A stretch of DNA of 64,000 nucleotides from Tyto alba (Eukaryota; Chordata; Aves; Strigiformes; Tytonidae), in the NCBI RefSeq assembly GCF_018691265.1, contig NW_024881316.1, positions 21,739,819 through 21,803,818 of the forward strand, written 5' to 3'. Position numbers and translations under genes: made by a program. The notes below the pieces were generated by a model. That model was not told the DNA's origin, ran no database searches, and saw only the letters and a program-made list of their open reading frames with translations. Below are positions 11,311-22,628 of the stretch, one piece after another. Numbering within the stretch: the stretch's first letter is position 1; each line of letters begins with the position of its first letter.

Positions 11311-12390
11311 AGTTTATTTTTATGGTGTATGTGTTGTGTGTTTTTTCTTGACTCATCTATAGACAACTAATAGGAGATGTGCTCCAGACAAGCTGGAGAA
11401 TTGGATACAAATATGAACCTGGAACTCAAGGTTCCAGGTTTCCAAACATTATGATTCTCTAAGTTAAGAACATGGTAATTTTATGCTCAAATACTGCTGA
11501 ACAAATATATGCAATAAATTCAATTTCATGACCTAGTCTTTTTTATTTCAGTTAAATGGAGTAAAATACAGTGAAAAAAAACAGTTTAACATTTTAACAG
11601 TTTGTCTTAAAGGGGAATAAAAATTCTAAACAGGAACTGTGTCTTACCTTCTGTGAGAAGTAAATACAGTTAAATTCAAAGGGAAAATTCATAAATACCC
11701 ATCCAAATTAATTTACAATTGTAGATGTCAGGTTTTTTTAAGTAGACAAACCATATGCTATCCATAGTTTAAATAAAAGTATTTTGCTGTCATATTTACA
11801 ATATACTATTTAGTGAAAATGAACAAAGATTGAAAGGTTTTTTTTTAGATGTCTTTTTATTCTCAGTATGAACTGTACAAGTAACACAGTATGTCTAATG
11901 TTCTGTACGTATGAATTATTCTTCTCAAGTCTGAAATGTATCATTAATTGGGGAAGGTGAATTGTTCATAATCTTTACAGAGATTATAAAAAAATAGATG
12001 TTCTCTTATATTTATGAAAAGCTAAATGAAAAATTAAATCATGATATTATAGTATTTTTGTGATTTATTTTTAGCATCACTTTTGTCACCTTAATGATAC
12101 TACTGGATACAGGGAAAAGTCCACTTTCAATTAATGTAAAGATCTCTGTAAGATTTATGCAAATACAGTGGTATAAAGGTAATTTTTTTTTAATTTGACC
12201 TGTTATCAGCTGTTGATACAGAGTTTAATTTTGTTCTCAAAGTCACTCAAGCAGAATCCTGTATATTGATAAAAGACTCCTCAATGTCACATAGGCATTA
12301 TGACTGGCAATGGTATTACAGTAGTATGGAACATTTTTGGAAGGTCCTACACTTTCAGAAGTGTGACTGTCTCCATTTTTATTTTCAAAG

Positions 12391-12544
12391 CTAGTGAAAA
12401 GAATTTCGGAGAACAGTTTCTTCACTTGTATCTTGTGGAGGGAAGACCAACAGTTCGATTCAGCTGTGGAAACTCTCAGAACATTCTGACTGTATCTGTC
12501 AATCAATCCGTTAGCAGGGGTATACTCATCCCTATCACAATAAG
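12391..12544 (+). CDS. EYS: EYS exon: first half of a laminin-G domain
   Basis: This is an internal exon of EYS (eyes shut homolog), a secreted laminin-G/EGF protein needed for photoreceptor maintenance. The frame reads ASEKNFGEQFLHLYLVEG, then RPTVRF, CGNSQNILTVS and PITI. The stretches GEQFLHLYLVEGRPTV and CGNSQNILTVS match human EYS as I remember it. The acceptor is placed at the AAG ending at 12390, after a strong pyrimidine tract (12368-12387). The open frame continues upstream to 12300, but that part is largely the translated pyrimidine tract, and a laminin-G strand should come from the previous exon instead. The donor is AG|GTAAGA at 12545. The exon is 154 bp, entered at codon position 2 and left after two bases of a codon, which fits the next exon. 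The previous exon is not recognised in this window. An alternative acceptor at TTTCAG (12358) cannot be excluded. Assignment to EYS is strong; the exact 5' boundary is inferred. Confidence 0.9.
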
Positions 12545-15500
12545 GTAAGAATTTACCACTGTGTTATACTAAAGAGTTTTAGTCATATATACTGAGAAAT
12601 AAAGTGTGACTTCACTTCTTTTTGACAATAAAAAGACAAGTCATATTGGAAAGCGAAATTGTGTGTATATTTGGAAACCTTTTTCATAAGGTACTGTCCT
12701 TGATTGAAAACACATTTTAGTTCACACACATTAGTTCAGTCCTTTGGAGAATTTATGAATCGTTCAAACTCCGTACACTTTTACAGATACAGATAAAGTC
12801 AGTTTGAGAACTGAAACAATTTAAATGTAACATTGGAGGTTACAAATAGGTAGCTCATAATTTATGCTTATTGAGTTATATGTTGGATAAATTAGATTTG
12901 TCATCAGAATTCTAGTGCTAAATATAGGACTAATTTATTGTTTAAGATGAAAAGTTAAAAATGGGCATGCTAACAACATCTCACAATTCAGTAAGCTGTC
13001 ATATCTATATATGAAATTGTACTCTCAGCAGTATAAAATTATGACTGACCAGTACTGTAATTTTCCATTTAGTACACACAATTGTTCACAGAATGGTTAA
13101 CTCCTAATTTTGGAAAAGGTATTGGTATTATGCCTTGATATTGGATTAACTCTTTTCCACTCATGGAATTTCACATATACAAGTTAGAAAAAAGGTAAGA
13201 ATGAAATAATATAGGTGCTATGTTATATTTATATTAGTAACATTAAAATAGTGTTATTTAATGTTTACTTTAAAAATATTTTAGAAATCATTTTGATGGC
13301 CATATAAAATTTCGAGTTAATGTGATTAAGATGTTATTTCAGCTGTTATACAGTTAAAGTATCAGAGATAATTGCTGCACCTGAACTGTAAGCATTTGTG
13401 ATGTGAGGGAATTATTGCACAAGTTATTAAATTAAAGGTAGCTTTAGCTAGGACCATTTTTGCTGTTAGAGGATGGTATATGAAGGAGACTGCAAAATTT
13501 ACCCTGAAACGTGCACATCAGAGTTCTCAAAATTACCTTCTCACTACCAAAAAAGGAAAATAAAATCATCATCTGAAGATTTTTGTATTTGCCTTCTGAG
13601 CTGTTTCTGTATGTCGTTGTTTGAGCAAACCTCAAACCCAGGACACTGTATGATGTAAATGTAAAATTCTAAAATGTTCCTCATGCCAGGATGTTTGATG
13701 ATCTGAGTATATAGAGTAGATTGATATGGGAAGACTATTTAGGCTTTTTCTGGTTTGATTTTATGCTCACCCTATAAGCTTTACCATATTCTTTTAGAAA
13801 CAAACTTGTTAGAATATAAATGTAAAACCTCTTTTCAATATATGGAAGGATGAAAGGATCTACTGTTTAACAAACTGTTTCTTTTCCATCTTCTTCTCAG
13901 ACACAGGTCTGTGCATTACTCTTATACTCCATTTAAAACAGGTTTTTTTTCCTTTTATTCTATATTATTATTAATGCCTATTATTAATGAAACAAAATCA
14001 CATAGCATACATTCAAATCTAATTACTTGTTACCTGACAGTCTATTTTAGGATCTTTGTACAAATTGTTAATGATATAAAATTTACAAAGAAAATTCTAT
14101 CCCTTCCTTTCCCTGTGAGCCAGCAGGTAAAGAATTTTTTTTCTCTTAGAAAATACTTCATAGAAATATACGGCTCAATACTAGCAAATGATTCTAAGTT
14201 TGTTTTTTAATCTCAGAGACTACTGTTATGTGAGACATTGGTCAGCTAATTGTCTGCACTCTATTAGCTGTATTAGCATTGTCTCTGCTTCATAACATTA
14301 AACATTAAAATGCTGTACAGATTTCAAAGCCTAATAATATTTTAGCAACAAATACAAATAAATAGCATTGAAAAGATTGATTCTAGTTATAGAGTTCAAG
14401 TTCACACTGCAAAATAAATTTCTATCCCTCTTTTTTTATCTTAAAACTAAGACTTACATATTTATGGCTTTATTCTCCATGTTGTTACACTAAAAAGTAA
14501 TGTCAGTTCAATTTACACATTACCATTGTTTACTGGAATTTATACTGCTATCTTTAAAACAGTGGCATACTAAATAACTTACAAGGTGTGATTGTAGACT
14601 GTGACTGGTGGGGATTTACATGCCCCTGAGTTTATGGACTTGGCCTTCAAAATGACTAGTGATTATTCTTGTGAGTCCTTCTAAAACGTAGAGAGAGCAG
14701 TATATCTTTCACCAAGCAGCAATAACATTGCAATCCTTCAGCAATCATCCTTAGCCTCTGACAAAGAAAAAAACAAACTTTACAAGGCATTTGTAGCCCC
14801 ACGGGATCTTGTATCACAGGCTATAAAATATGAATCCATGACAAAACTGTTGATTTGTGTTCTCTTAGTGGCTGTTGAAGATAGATAACTCTACCTGTAT
14901 ATTTTACCTGCAAAATTAATGAGTTTTTTTTCCCTGTAATGCAGGAAAAGAGACAAAGACTGGAATAAATAACTATTTTTGTTACTGTTTGAAAATGCTC
15001 CAACTGGGAGGCAATATTTCTGTTAAATTTTAGTTTAAATCAGTCTATAAGATAGTATTTGACAGAAATTCCAGTTCTGGATGGAACTATGGCTCCCATG
15101 GGTAAACAGTGTAATTAACATGACCCATAATATCTATAGAAGCAGATTTTTGTCTTCTCAAACATTTTATTTCTAAATCCACCATGTACAGGAAGCTAAG
15201 ATATCCCCATAATTTACAGCTATTACTTTCTCTTATATATAATTAGTTTCCTTAGACATGGCCACTTCTTTCAAACCTGACAAAGATTAAATAAGTTTTA
15301 AATGTTCAGTCAGTTTCTTTACGGTCCTTGTGAAATGACAGTTTTATAGAAAAAAAAAAAAAAAACAAAAAAAACCAAAACAATAAAACTCTGATTGCTT
15401 ACTTTTTTTGCCTTGCCTAAAGAAAATAGAGACCTGTTTCAGTGCAGTTTTGTTCATTGCTTCCATTTGTGTTTATTTTAGAATGACTTGATTGCTGGTA

Positions 15501-16464
15501 TTGAAAATATGTATTTGTTTCGGTTTAATTTTTTGTGATTTCATAACTGAGATTGTATTGATCTTTTTGGTTAAAGCTTTGAGCACATACTTGACATGTA
15601 GTTTGGATTGCTTTTATGGATTTGTTCCTTAAGCTTATTCAAAGAACATTAGTTAAACACATTTCATTCCATGTGTGATTTCTGAAATGTGTTTTCCTGA
15701 TTCAAAATTTGCTGTAAGTTATTTATAGTTAAAGTGATATGACTGTCACTGAGGCAAGATGGTGTTTCTTCAGTTCAGTGATTGAAGGAAAGTAACTTTA
15801 ACAAGCAAGAGATTGAGATAATCAAGTCACCAGGATTTTTAATTTTCTAGATAGTGGGATGGATTTTGTCTTTTAGAGTAGGAATACCGATTTTTTTTTT
15901 TTAGACATCTTACATTTTTCTTCTCTAAATATTAATTTTTTAAACTATATTTCCTTAAAAAGTTTAGATTGTCCATTCTTGACAGTGATGGGGTACACCA
16001 TATTCTGTTTCGAAGATTTTAGGCAAGCATTAATTAAAATATTACCTGTTTAGGATAGTATCACTCTTTCCCAATTTATTTACCTGCAAAATTGTCAGAC
16101 ATTTGCTCTGGAATTTAATGAATACCATGCTCGTCCCCACAGAGCTTTATCATTGTATTATGTACATTAATATTTCATGTATCTTCCAAGTGAACATATT
16201 GAATGTAGTTGTTTCCAGTTTTCTGTCACACTTTAATTAGTGGCATGTATATAAACATTTACTGCTGGCTGAGAAAGGCACCTTTAGCTGTCCATAAAAG
16301 CATTTATTTGTTAAATAAATTATTCAGTTAGTGTTGTTTAGCCAACTCTAGCCTAGACCATACCGTGGTACAGAAGCTACTGAAGTTTATTATTTGGTCT
16401 TCACACTTCAAAAACAGATGGCACGTTCTGAACTGTGAAAATCCTCAGCATGCTTTTGTACCTC

Positions 16465-17139
16465 TGTTTTGCCGATTGACGGGGCTATCACAAAGGACAC
16501 AGGCACCAAGATAAAGAAATGGGCTTATTTTACTTTAGTTTACAGCAGCAGAAAGAATAAGCAAGGTAATGCACCTAGTCATTACTACATAAAGCTGGCT
16601 ATAGTGATTAAGAAAGATACATCACCAATTGCCCTCACACTTTACCATCACCCCGACCCGTGCATCAGCTGGGGAGCCCTGTCACAGCGGAGGGTCGGAG
16701 AGCCTTTCCCGGCAATTGGGAAGTCCCACGCAGGGCGTCCGCTCGTAGGTGGGGTCTCCGTCTGTGCTGTGAGAGGGCCCGGCTTTTATACAGTTTAACA
16801 AACAAGTCTATACAAAATGCACGGGAGATATCTGGTAGATTGACGTGCCTCACTCAGGCATGTCCGGATCTGGCCAGGATCTGGGCACGTCTGAGGAGTT
16901 TCTGTTTTTCTTTACATTTGGGACTTGTAGTTACTTCCTGCTGTTTACTTACAGTTTTCAGGGATTGTTCCCAGGGTGTCATTTCATGCTGATAAGATGC
17001 TGATTGCTTCATGCTGCTAATGACATGCTGGTTGCTTCATGCTGCTGATAAGGTGCTGGTTGCTGGTCGGGGAATTCAGTCAGAAGTCAACTTTGGTTTG
17101 AGGCCTATTGTTTAGGCCTTTTTTGTTTCAACCTCCACA
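16465..17139 (-). mobile_element. Solo LTR, family D, with U3 tandem repeats
   Basis: Minus-strand LTR running from TGTGGAGGTTGAAACAAAAA (right edge, ending at 17139) to CGGCAAAACA (left edge). A clear TATA box, GTATAAAAGCCGGGCC on the minus strand, covers about 16778-16793. Three tandem units starting TTCATGCTG and ending TGC (16983-17007, 17008-17035, 17036-17063) lie about 190-280 bp upstream of it, the expected place for LTR enhancer repeats. A GC-rich stretch (16650-16790) follows the TATA box. No flanking target duplication or retroviral gene is seen. Confidence 0.75.
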
Positions 17140-18482
17140 TGGAATCTTTGGCAAGACGTAATGTACTGAGTGTCCATGTTTTACCTACACTTCCGCTTCC
17201 TGCTTTTCCACAGAAGAAAGAGTTGTCTGAACTGATCTTATGTTTTTTATTACATGTGCATTCTGGAAATGTGTTTATAAAAAGAATACGTAAAACACTA
17301 TCCATATAATCTGTTGGCTCATTTTAAGTCACGGGGTTTACTTATTTCATTTCATCATTCAGAGTTATATATATTTTCATATCAGTGCACACTTTTAAGT
17401 CATCATTTTATTAGTATTTGCATGTGCTGGGTACTCTGATTAGTGTGCAAGTATTACTGAAAATTACATTAAATCAATAAAACAAATAAATACTAGTTCT
17501 CTGATGTTTTTCTATTGTTTCCAATATTACCAGTTATCTAGGAATACAGGAACTTTTTGTTTGATGATTTGGAAATATCTGAGCAACTCTTTGTGAACAT
17601 CAGTGGCTTTGTATCTGAACAGGTATATAGTGTAGCCTATAATTGTGATGGATGGAAGATATTTTCTTGTCTTCAAATACTCCTAAGCTTCATACTTGCA
17701 ATACTGAGTCCCAACATAATCAATTACGTGATGAATGAGAAATTGAAAGGTGTTTTGGTAGGTAACTTGAGCCAACATGATGCAATATTGCCATCATCTT
17801 ATCATACCTCCCCTTTCCAAAATTCTTTGAAGATTAACAGTCAAAACAGTCTGGGAGAGACTTAAGAACTGCTATTCTATCATATAAATTTATAAATAGA
17901 TAAAGAAAACACATTTAGATGTGTTTTTTAAATGGAATATCTTACACACTGTACATTATAATTTTGAATTTTAAGTCTTTACATACATGAATCATACCCA
18001 TATGCATGCTGTGTTGCATAAAACTGGAAATGCTGTAGGACATTAAGTCTATTTAATAAATTTTTAATTAAATTTTGAATTACTTTTAGAATGACCATAT
18101 ATACACCTACACACATTTTTACTTACTGGATTTTCTATAGAAATTGCAAATCATGATAACTCAGCATAAGTCTTAGTGGGACAAAACCTAAAAATGTCTT
18201 TCACATAGATTATTTTCCACTGAAATTATTTGCAGTTGGTGGTGTTTTATCAGACTTTGTAAAGAGAGCAGTGGACTCAGTTCAGTTTGTAATATATATC
18301 TATTTCATAAAATCATCATCACATTTACCACTATAAGGTAGGAAGGTTTGTGCAATGTATGCATATATGATGTTTGTTCTCTGCAAACCTCAATCCTAGT
18401 TCCATCAATCCAGCAGTTACAGTTTTACCTAGGTAAATCACTACATCTTTTATTCAGTCTCAAAAGTAGCCCCATAATACGC

Positions 18483-18964
18483 TGTGCTGGGTTTCTGTGG
18501 CACGGTTTTTGATAGCGGGGGAGAGGGTTACAGCAGTGGCCCCCTGTGAGAAGCTTCTTGAAATCTCCCCCAGCTCCAAGTCATACACACCTCTGGCCAG
18601 GGCCGAGCCAATCAGCAACGATTGCTGTGCCTCTGCGATAAAGTATTTAAGAAGGGGAACATGGTGCGTGGTTGCTGGGGGACTTGTGAGGAGGAGTTAG
18701 GAGAAGGATGAACACCAAGGTCAGTGGAAGGAAAGAGAAGGATGTCGCAGAGTTGCACTGGAGCAGAGACCCTTGTATCCTGTGGTGAGATGGTAGGGCT
18801 GCCCACCCTGCAACACATGGAGGTCCGCAGTGGAGTAGAGACTGACTTGAAGCCTGTGGAGAATCCATTTCTACTTCATTCTCTCCTTCCAATTCCTGAT
18901 ATGGTGAAGGGGTGAATGAACAGCTGTGTGGTGCTCAGTTGCCCTCTGGGCTCAAACCACAACA
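18483..18964 (+). mobile_element. Solo LTR, family A, short form
   Basis: Plus-strand LTR from TGTGCTGGGTTTCTGTGG (18483) to GCCCTCTGGGCTCAAACCAC and ACA (18964). It has a CCAAT box (18608-18612) and a TATA-like TATTTAA (18644-18650). At 482 bp it lacks the middle and the U5-proximal segment present in the 1.0-kb copy at 6534-7549, while both termini remain. The open frame of the long copy is interrupted here. No clear target duplication was seen. Confidence 0.85.
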
Positions 18965-19411
18965 TACATGCATTACATCAAACTAATGCATATAAATTCT
19001 TGTATATGCAATTAGAATTGAGAATTTGGTGGAATATTTGAATCAACCAGTTAAATTATTCTGTGTAGCCTCCTAGATGAAATAACTCAAATAGGAGAAT
19101 GGATTATCTTAAAGAGTATAGAAACAATTACTTTTTGGTTTTGCTTCAATTTCAGATTTTGTGTTTGATCAGAACATTCAGTGTGTTTGGAAATGTATGT
19201 TACTGTCTGAAACAATGTTTTTGGCTTTCATTCATCAACAGTATTCAGTATTTCATCAGTGATTTATCAAAGCAAACAAACCAACTGCTATGGCTATTCA
19301 AGCTCATTAGCTACTGACTTGAAGAGCAGATGTTTGAATTCCTGTACTCTTCATGCTCTGGCTTAAATTAGTTCTTAAGTTATCTGAACTTACAGGAGTA
19401 TCTCAAGAACA

Positions 19412-20628
19412 CAGAAACACTGAATCACATGATTGTTTAGGTTAGAAGGGACTTCCTGACATCATCCTGTCTAACACTTCTGCTCAAGCAGGGTCACATA
19501 GAGTATGTACGGCCATGTCCAGTCAGGTTTTGAACATCTGAAAGAGGCTCCAGTCCCTATTCATCTTTCTGGCCTTTTGTTGAACTCGTTCCAGTAAGTC
19601 CATATTTTTCTTGTACTGGGGAGCCCAGAACTGGATACATCATTCCAGATGTGGTCTCAGTAGTGAAGAACAGAGCGGGAAAATTGCCTCCTTTGACCTG
19701 AAGGACATTCTTGCCAGTAAAGACTGAGGTAAAGAAGGCACTATCTCAGCCTTTTCCAGGTCCTTTTTCAGCATATCGTCTTCCCCATTCAGCAATGAGC
19801 TCACACTTTCCTAAGTCTTCCTTTTGCTGTTCTTGTAGAAACCTTTCTTGTTGCCCTACATGTCACTTGCCATAGTCAAGTCCAGGTCAGCCTTAGTTTT
19901 CCTAACCCTATCCCTGAAAGATCAGACAGCAACGTTATACTACTCCTGGATCACCTGCCCGTGCTTCCATGCCTTATGCACTTCATTTTTATGTCTGAGG
20001 TGAATTGGAAGCTCCTTGTTCAGCACGCAGGCCTCCTAATGCATTTGCTTGATTTCTACTTGTTGGAATGGGCCTTTCTTGAGATTTTAGGAGGTGATAT
20101 TTGAATATCAACCAGGTGTCCAAGATCACTCTTCTCTCCAGAGCCGTATCTCATGGGTTTCTTCCAAAGAGATCCCTGAAGAGACCAAAGTCTGTTCTCT
20201 GACATCCAGGGTTATGCTCCTGATTTTTACTGTGCTCAATCCTCTTAGGATCCTAGATTCTACCATTCCATGATCACTGCAGCCAAGGCTGCTTCTGACA
20301 TTCATACCTTCAACCAGTTCTTCTTTGTTTGTAAGTATCAGGTCCAGCAGAGCACCTGCACTTATTTGTTCCTTGATCACCTGTGCCATGAGTTTGTCAA
20401 TGCATTCTAGAAATCTCCTAGAGGACTTGAGTTATGTTATGTTGTCGCTCCAGCAGGTAACTAAGTGGTTAAGATAACTCTGATTCTAGTCCAAAAATTC
20501 TGCCAGAAACTTTTGCATCTGTGTCTCAGTTAGGTCATGACCAGATTGATTTTTTCATTCTGTTATGAAAAAACAGTAGATCCCATTGGATTTGGTGATC
20601 TTTGTCTCCTCAACATAGACAAAGCTTA
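19412..20628 (-). mobile_element. CR1 LINE fragment, decayed
   Basis: Minus-strand CR1. Its 3' end is at the left, where GAATCACATGATTGTTTAGG and GGTTAGAAGGGACTTCC resemble the CR1 3' end, but the octamer tail is eroded. Sequence from 19560 onwards jumps to internal parts, so internal deletions are likely. At 20126-20389 the minus strand encodes LLDLILTNKEELVEG and SLGCSDHGMVESRILR, the conserved end of the CR1 endonuclease domain. It abuts the next CR1, which ends within a few bases at 20632. Confidence 0.85.
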
Positions 20629-20631
20629 GAA

Positions 20632-21779
20632 GAATCATAGAATTGTGGAATCATACGGGTTGGAAAAGACCTTTAAGATCATCAAGTCCAACTGCAAACC
20701 TAACACTGCCAAGTCCACCACTAAACCATGTACCTAAGTGTCACAGCTACACATCTTTTAAATGCCTCCAGGGATGGTGAGTCAACCACTTCCCTGGGCA
20801 GCCTCTTCCAATGTTTGATAACGCTTTTAGTGAAGAAATTTTTCATAATGTCCAATCTTAACCTCCCCTGGTTCAACTTGGGGCCATTTCTTCTTGTCCT
20901 ATTGCTTGTTACCTGGGAAAAGAGACAAACACGCACTTCACTACAACATCCTTTCAGGTAGTTGTAGAGAGCGATAGGGTGTCACCTGAGCCTCCTTTTC
21001 TCCAGGCTAAACCACCGCAGTTCCCTCAGCTGCTCCTTGTAAGACTTTTGCTCTAGACCCTTCAACAGCTTCATTGCCCTTCTCTAGCACCTCAGTGTCT
21101 TTGTTGTAGTGAGGGGCCCAAAACTGAACACAGTATTCGAGGTGTGGCCTCACCAGTGCCAAGTACAGGAGGCCAATCATTTCCCTGGTCCTGCTGGCCA
21201 CACTATTTCTGATACAAGCCAGGATTCTATTGGTCTTCTTGGCCACCTGGGCACACTGCTGGCTCATATTAAGATGGCTGTCGACCAACAACCCCAGGTC
21301 CTTTTCCACTGGGCAGATTCCAGCCACTCTTCCCAACATCTGTAGCATTGCATGGGGCGGTTGTGACCCAAGCACAAGATCTGGCACTGAGCCTTGTTGA
21401 ACCCCATACAATTGGCCTTGGCCCATTGATCCAGCCTGTCCAGGTCCCTCTGTAGAGCCTTTCTAACCTTGAGCAGATTATCACTCCCACCCAACTTAGT
21501 GTCATCTTCAAACTGACTGAGGGTGCCCTCGACCCCCTCATCTAGATCACTGATAAAGGTATTAGAGCTGGCCCCAATATTGAGCCCTCGGAAATACCAC
21601 TTGTGACCAGCCACCAACTGGATTTAACTCCATTCACCGCCAGTCTTTGGGCTTGGCAAAGCTTGTGCAAGCTGTGTGCAGCTAGCTTTTCCAGGACAGT
21701 GCTGTGGGAAATGGTGTCAAATGCTTTACTAAAGTCTAGGTAAACAACGTCCACAGCCTTTTCCTCATCCACTAATAGT
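20632..21779 (-). mobile_element. CR1 LINE, 5'-truncated
   Basis: Minus-strand CR1 whose 3' end (AATCATAGAATTGTGGAATCAT at 20633 and GGTTGGAAAAGACCTTTAAG) is preserved at the left. The minus-strand translation shows YLDFSKAFDTISHS near the 5' end (21542-21772) and the polymerase active-site region as FEDDTKLGG, in place of FADD. The C-terminal part includes [20 protein letters not shown] and a [10 protein letters not shown] segment. Frames are shifted between these parts, so it is not functional. It sits head-to-tail with the CR1 at 19412-20628. Confidence 0.95.
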
Positions 21780-22586
21780 ATTTCTACGGTTAATGCTTTC
21801 AGTCTACAGTCTTATTAGTTCCATACAGAACATAATAACTTAACAACTCTCTTTTTCATTTTTTTTTTTTTCCTACAGTTACACTCAACATAGGCAATTC
21901 ACTGAGCTTTTTATGGCAGCTGTGTTAAGAGGAGGCCAGAATTGTCACGTGCTTTGGCCATGTTTGTTTTAGTTTTTTTTTTACCCTTGAACAATGTGAT
22001 TTTTAGAATGCAATTATGATGTTATTTTTATTTTTATAATTCCTAGCTGGGTAGATTTATTCTCATATGAAATTGAATTTCCATCATTAATTGGTTTATT
22101 CCCGATGTGGCTTACCACAGACCAGTTCATAGTGTATGGAGTTGCAATGCTTTAATCTTTCCATTCATAGTATGTCATTCTACTTTTATCTCAGATAAGA
22201 GAATTATATCACTAGAGAAGTGATATGTGCTGTGTTTTCTTATTTGCAAGTTAAGGAGCTGCATTAAATATCATTTGAGTACCTGCAAGGATGTGTAGGC
22301 CAGAAGCTAAAACAACTGATGGAAAACTGCATTAAAGAAGGTTTAACCAGTTGTGTTGCTAGGTGTGAGTTACCTTCAGTCTCTTTCAAATACATTCATA
22401 TCAATATAAATTTTTAAATGTGAACTGTAGCAACAGTTCAGTAAAATTGAGTAGCATAGTATAGCCTGTCAGCTACCTTTCCTGAAGTGGCAGGCATCCA
22501 GAACTCTTTTCACATTTGTGGGCATCATCACCCTTCATCATACTGAACTGGACTTTGAGTCACAGGTGGAACCGCAGAGGTAACAG

Positions 22587-22588
22587 AA

Positions 22589-22628
<40 letters not shown>
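22587..22628. repeat. Poly-A followed by (TA)n
   Basis: About 20 A are followed by about 11 TA dinucleotides. Confidence 0.95.

Larger units (their letters stand above)
9493..11350 (-). mobile_element. Long LTR-like block with internal tandem repeats
   Basis: A roughly 1.9-kb block of higher GC than its flanks, probably a minus-strand endogenous retroviral LTR or satellite-bearing element. The left edge TGTGGCCACCC (9493) is plausible as an element end; the right edge is uncertain. On the minus strand, GAAGGATAAAAGGGGAGG (10788-10804) resembles a TATA box with GC-rich flank. It contains a 243-bp tandem duplication (about 10240-10680) and a second duplication of about 168 bp (near 11040-11130 and 11210-11300), both listed below. 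No retroviral protein is recognisable. The element identity is an inference from base composition, promoter-like motif and internal repeats. Confidence 0.45.
454..12390 (+). other. Intronic sequence upstream of the first recognised EYS exon
   Basis: This AT-rich sequence, with the LTR at 1-453, is inferred to be the intron preceding the exon at 12391. It holds repeats listed separately: a GC-richer block (2440-3030), CR1 (3035-4113), an LTR (6534-7549) and an LTR-like block (9493-11350). The stretches 454-1078, 1118-1820, 1890-2440, 4114-6533, 7550-9492 and 11351-12390 show stop-rich frames and short homopolymers, with nothing I can recognise as a gene. No preceding EYS exon was found, although a short exon could be missed by eye. 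Confidence 0.75.

Noticed and set aside
17557..17865. 102-codon plus-strand frame considered as another EYS exon
   Set aside because: No laminin-G or EGF motif or similarity to EYS, and it does not fit the phase between the exons at 12391 and 51577.
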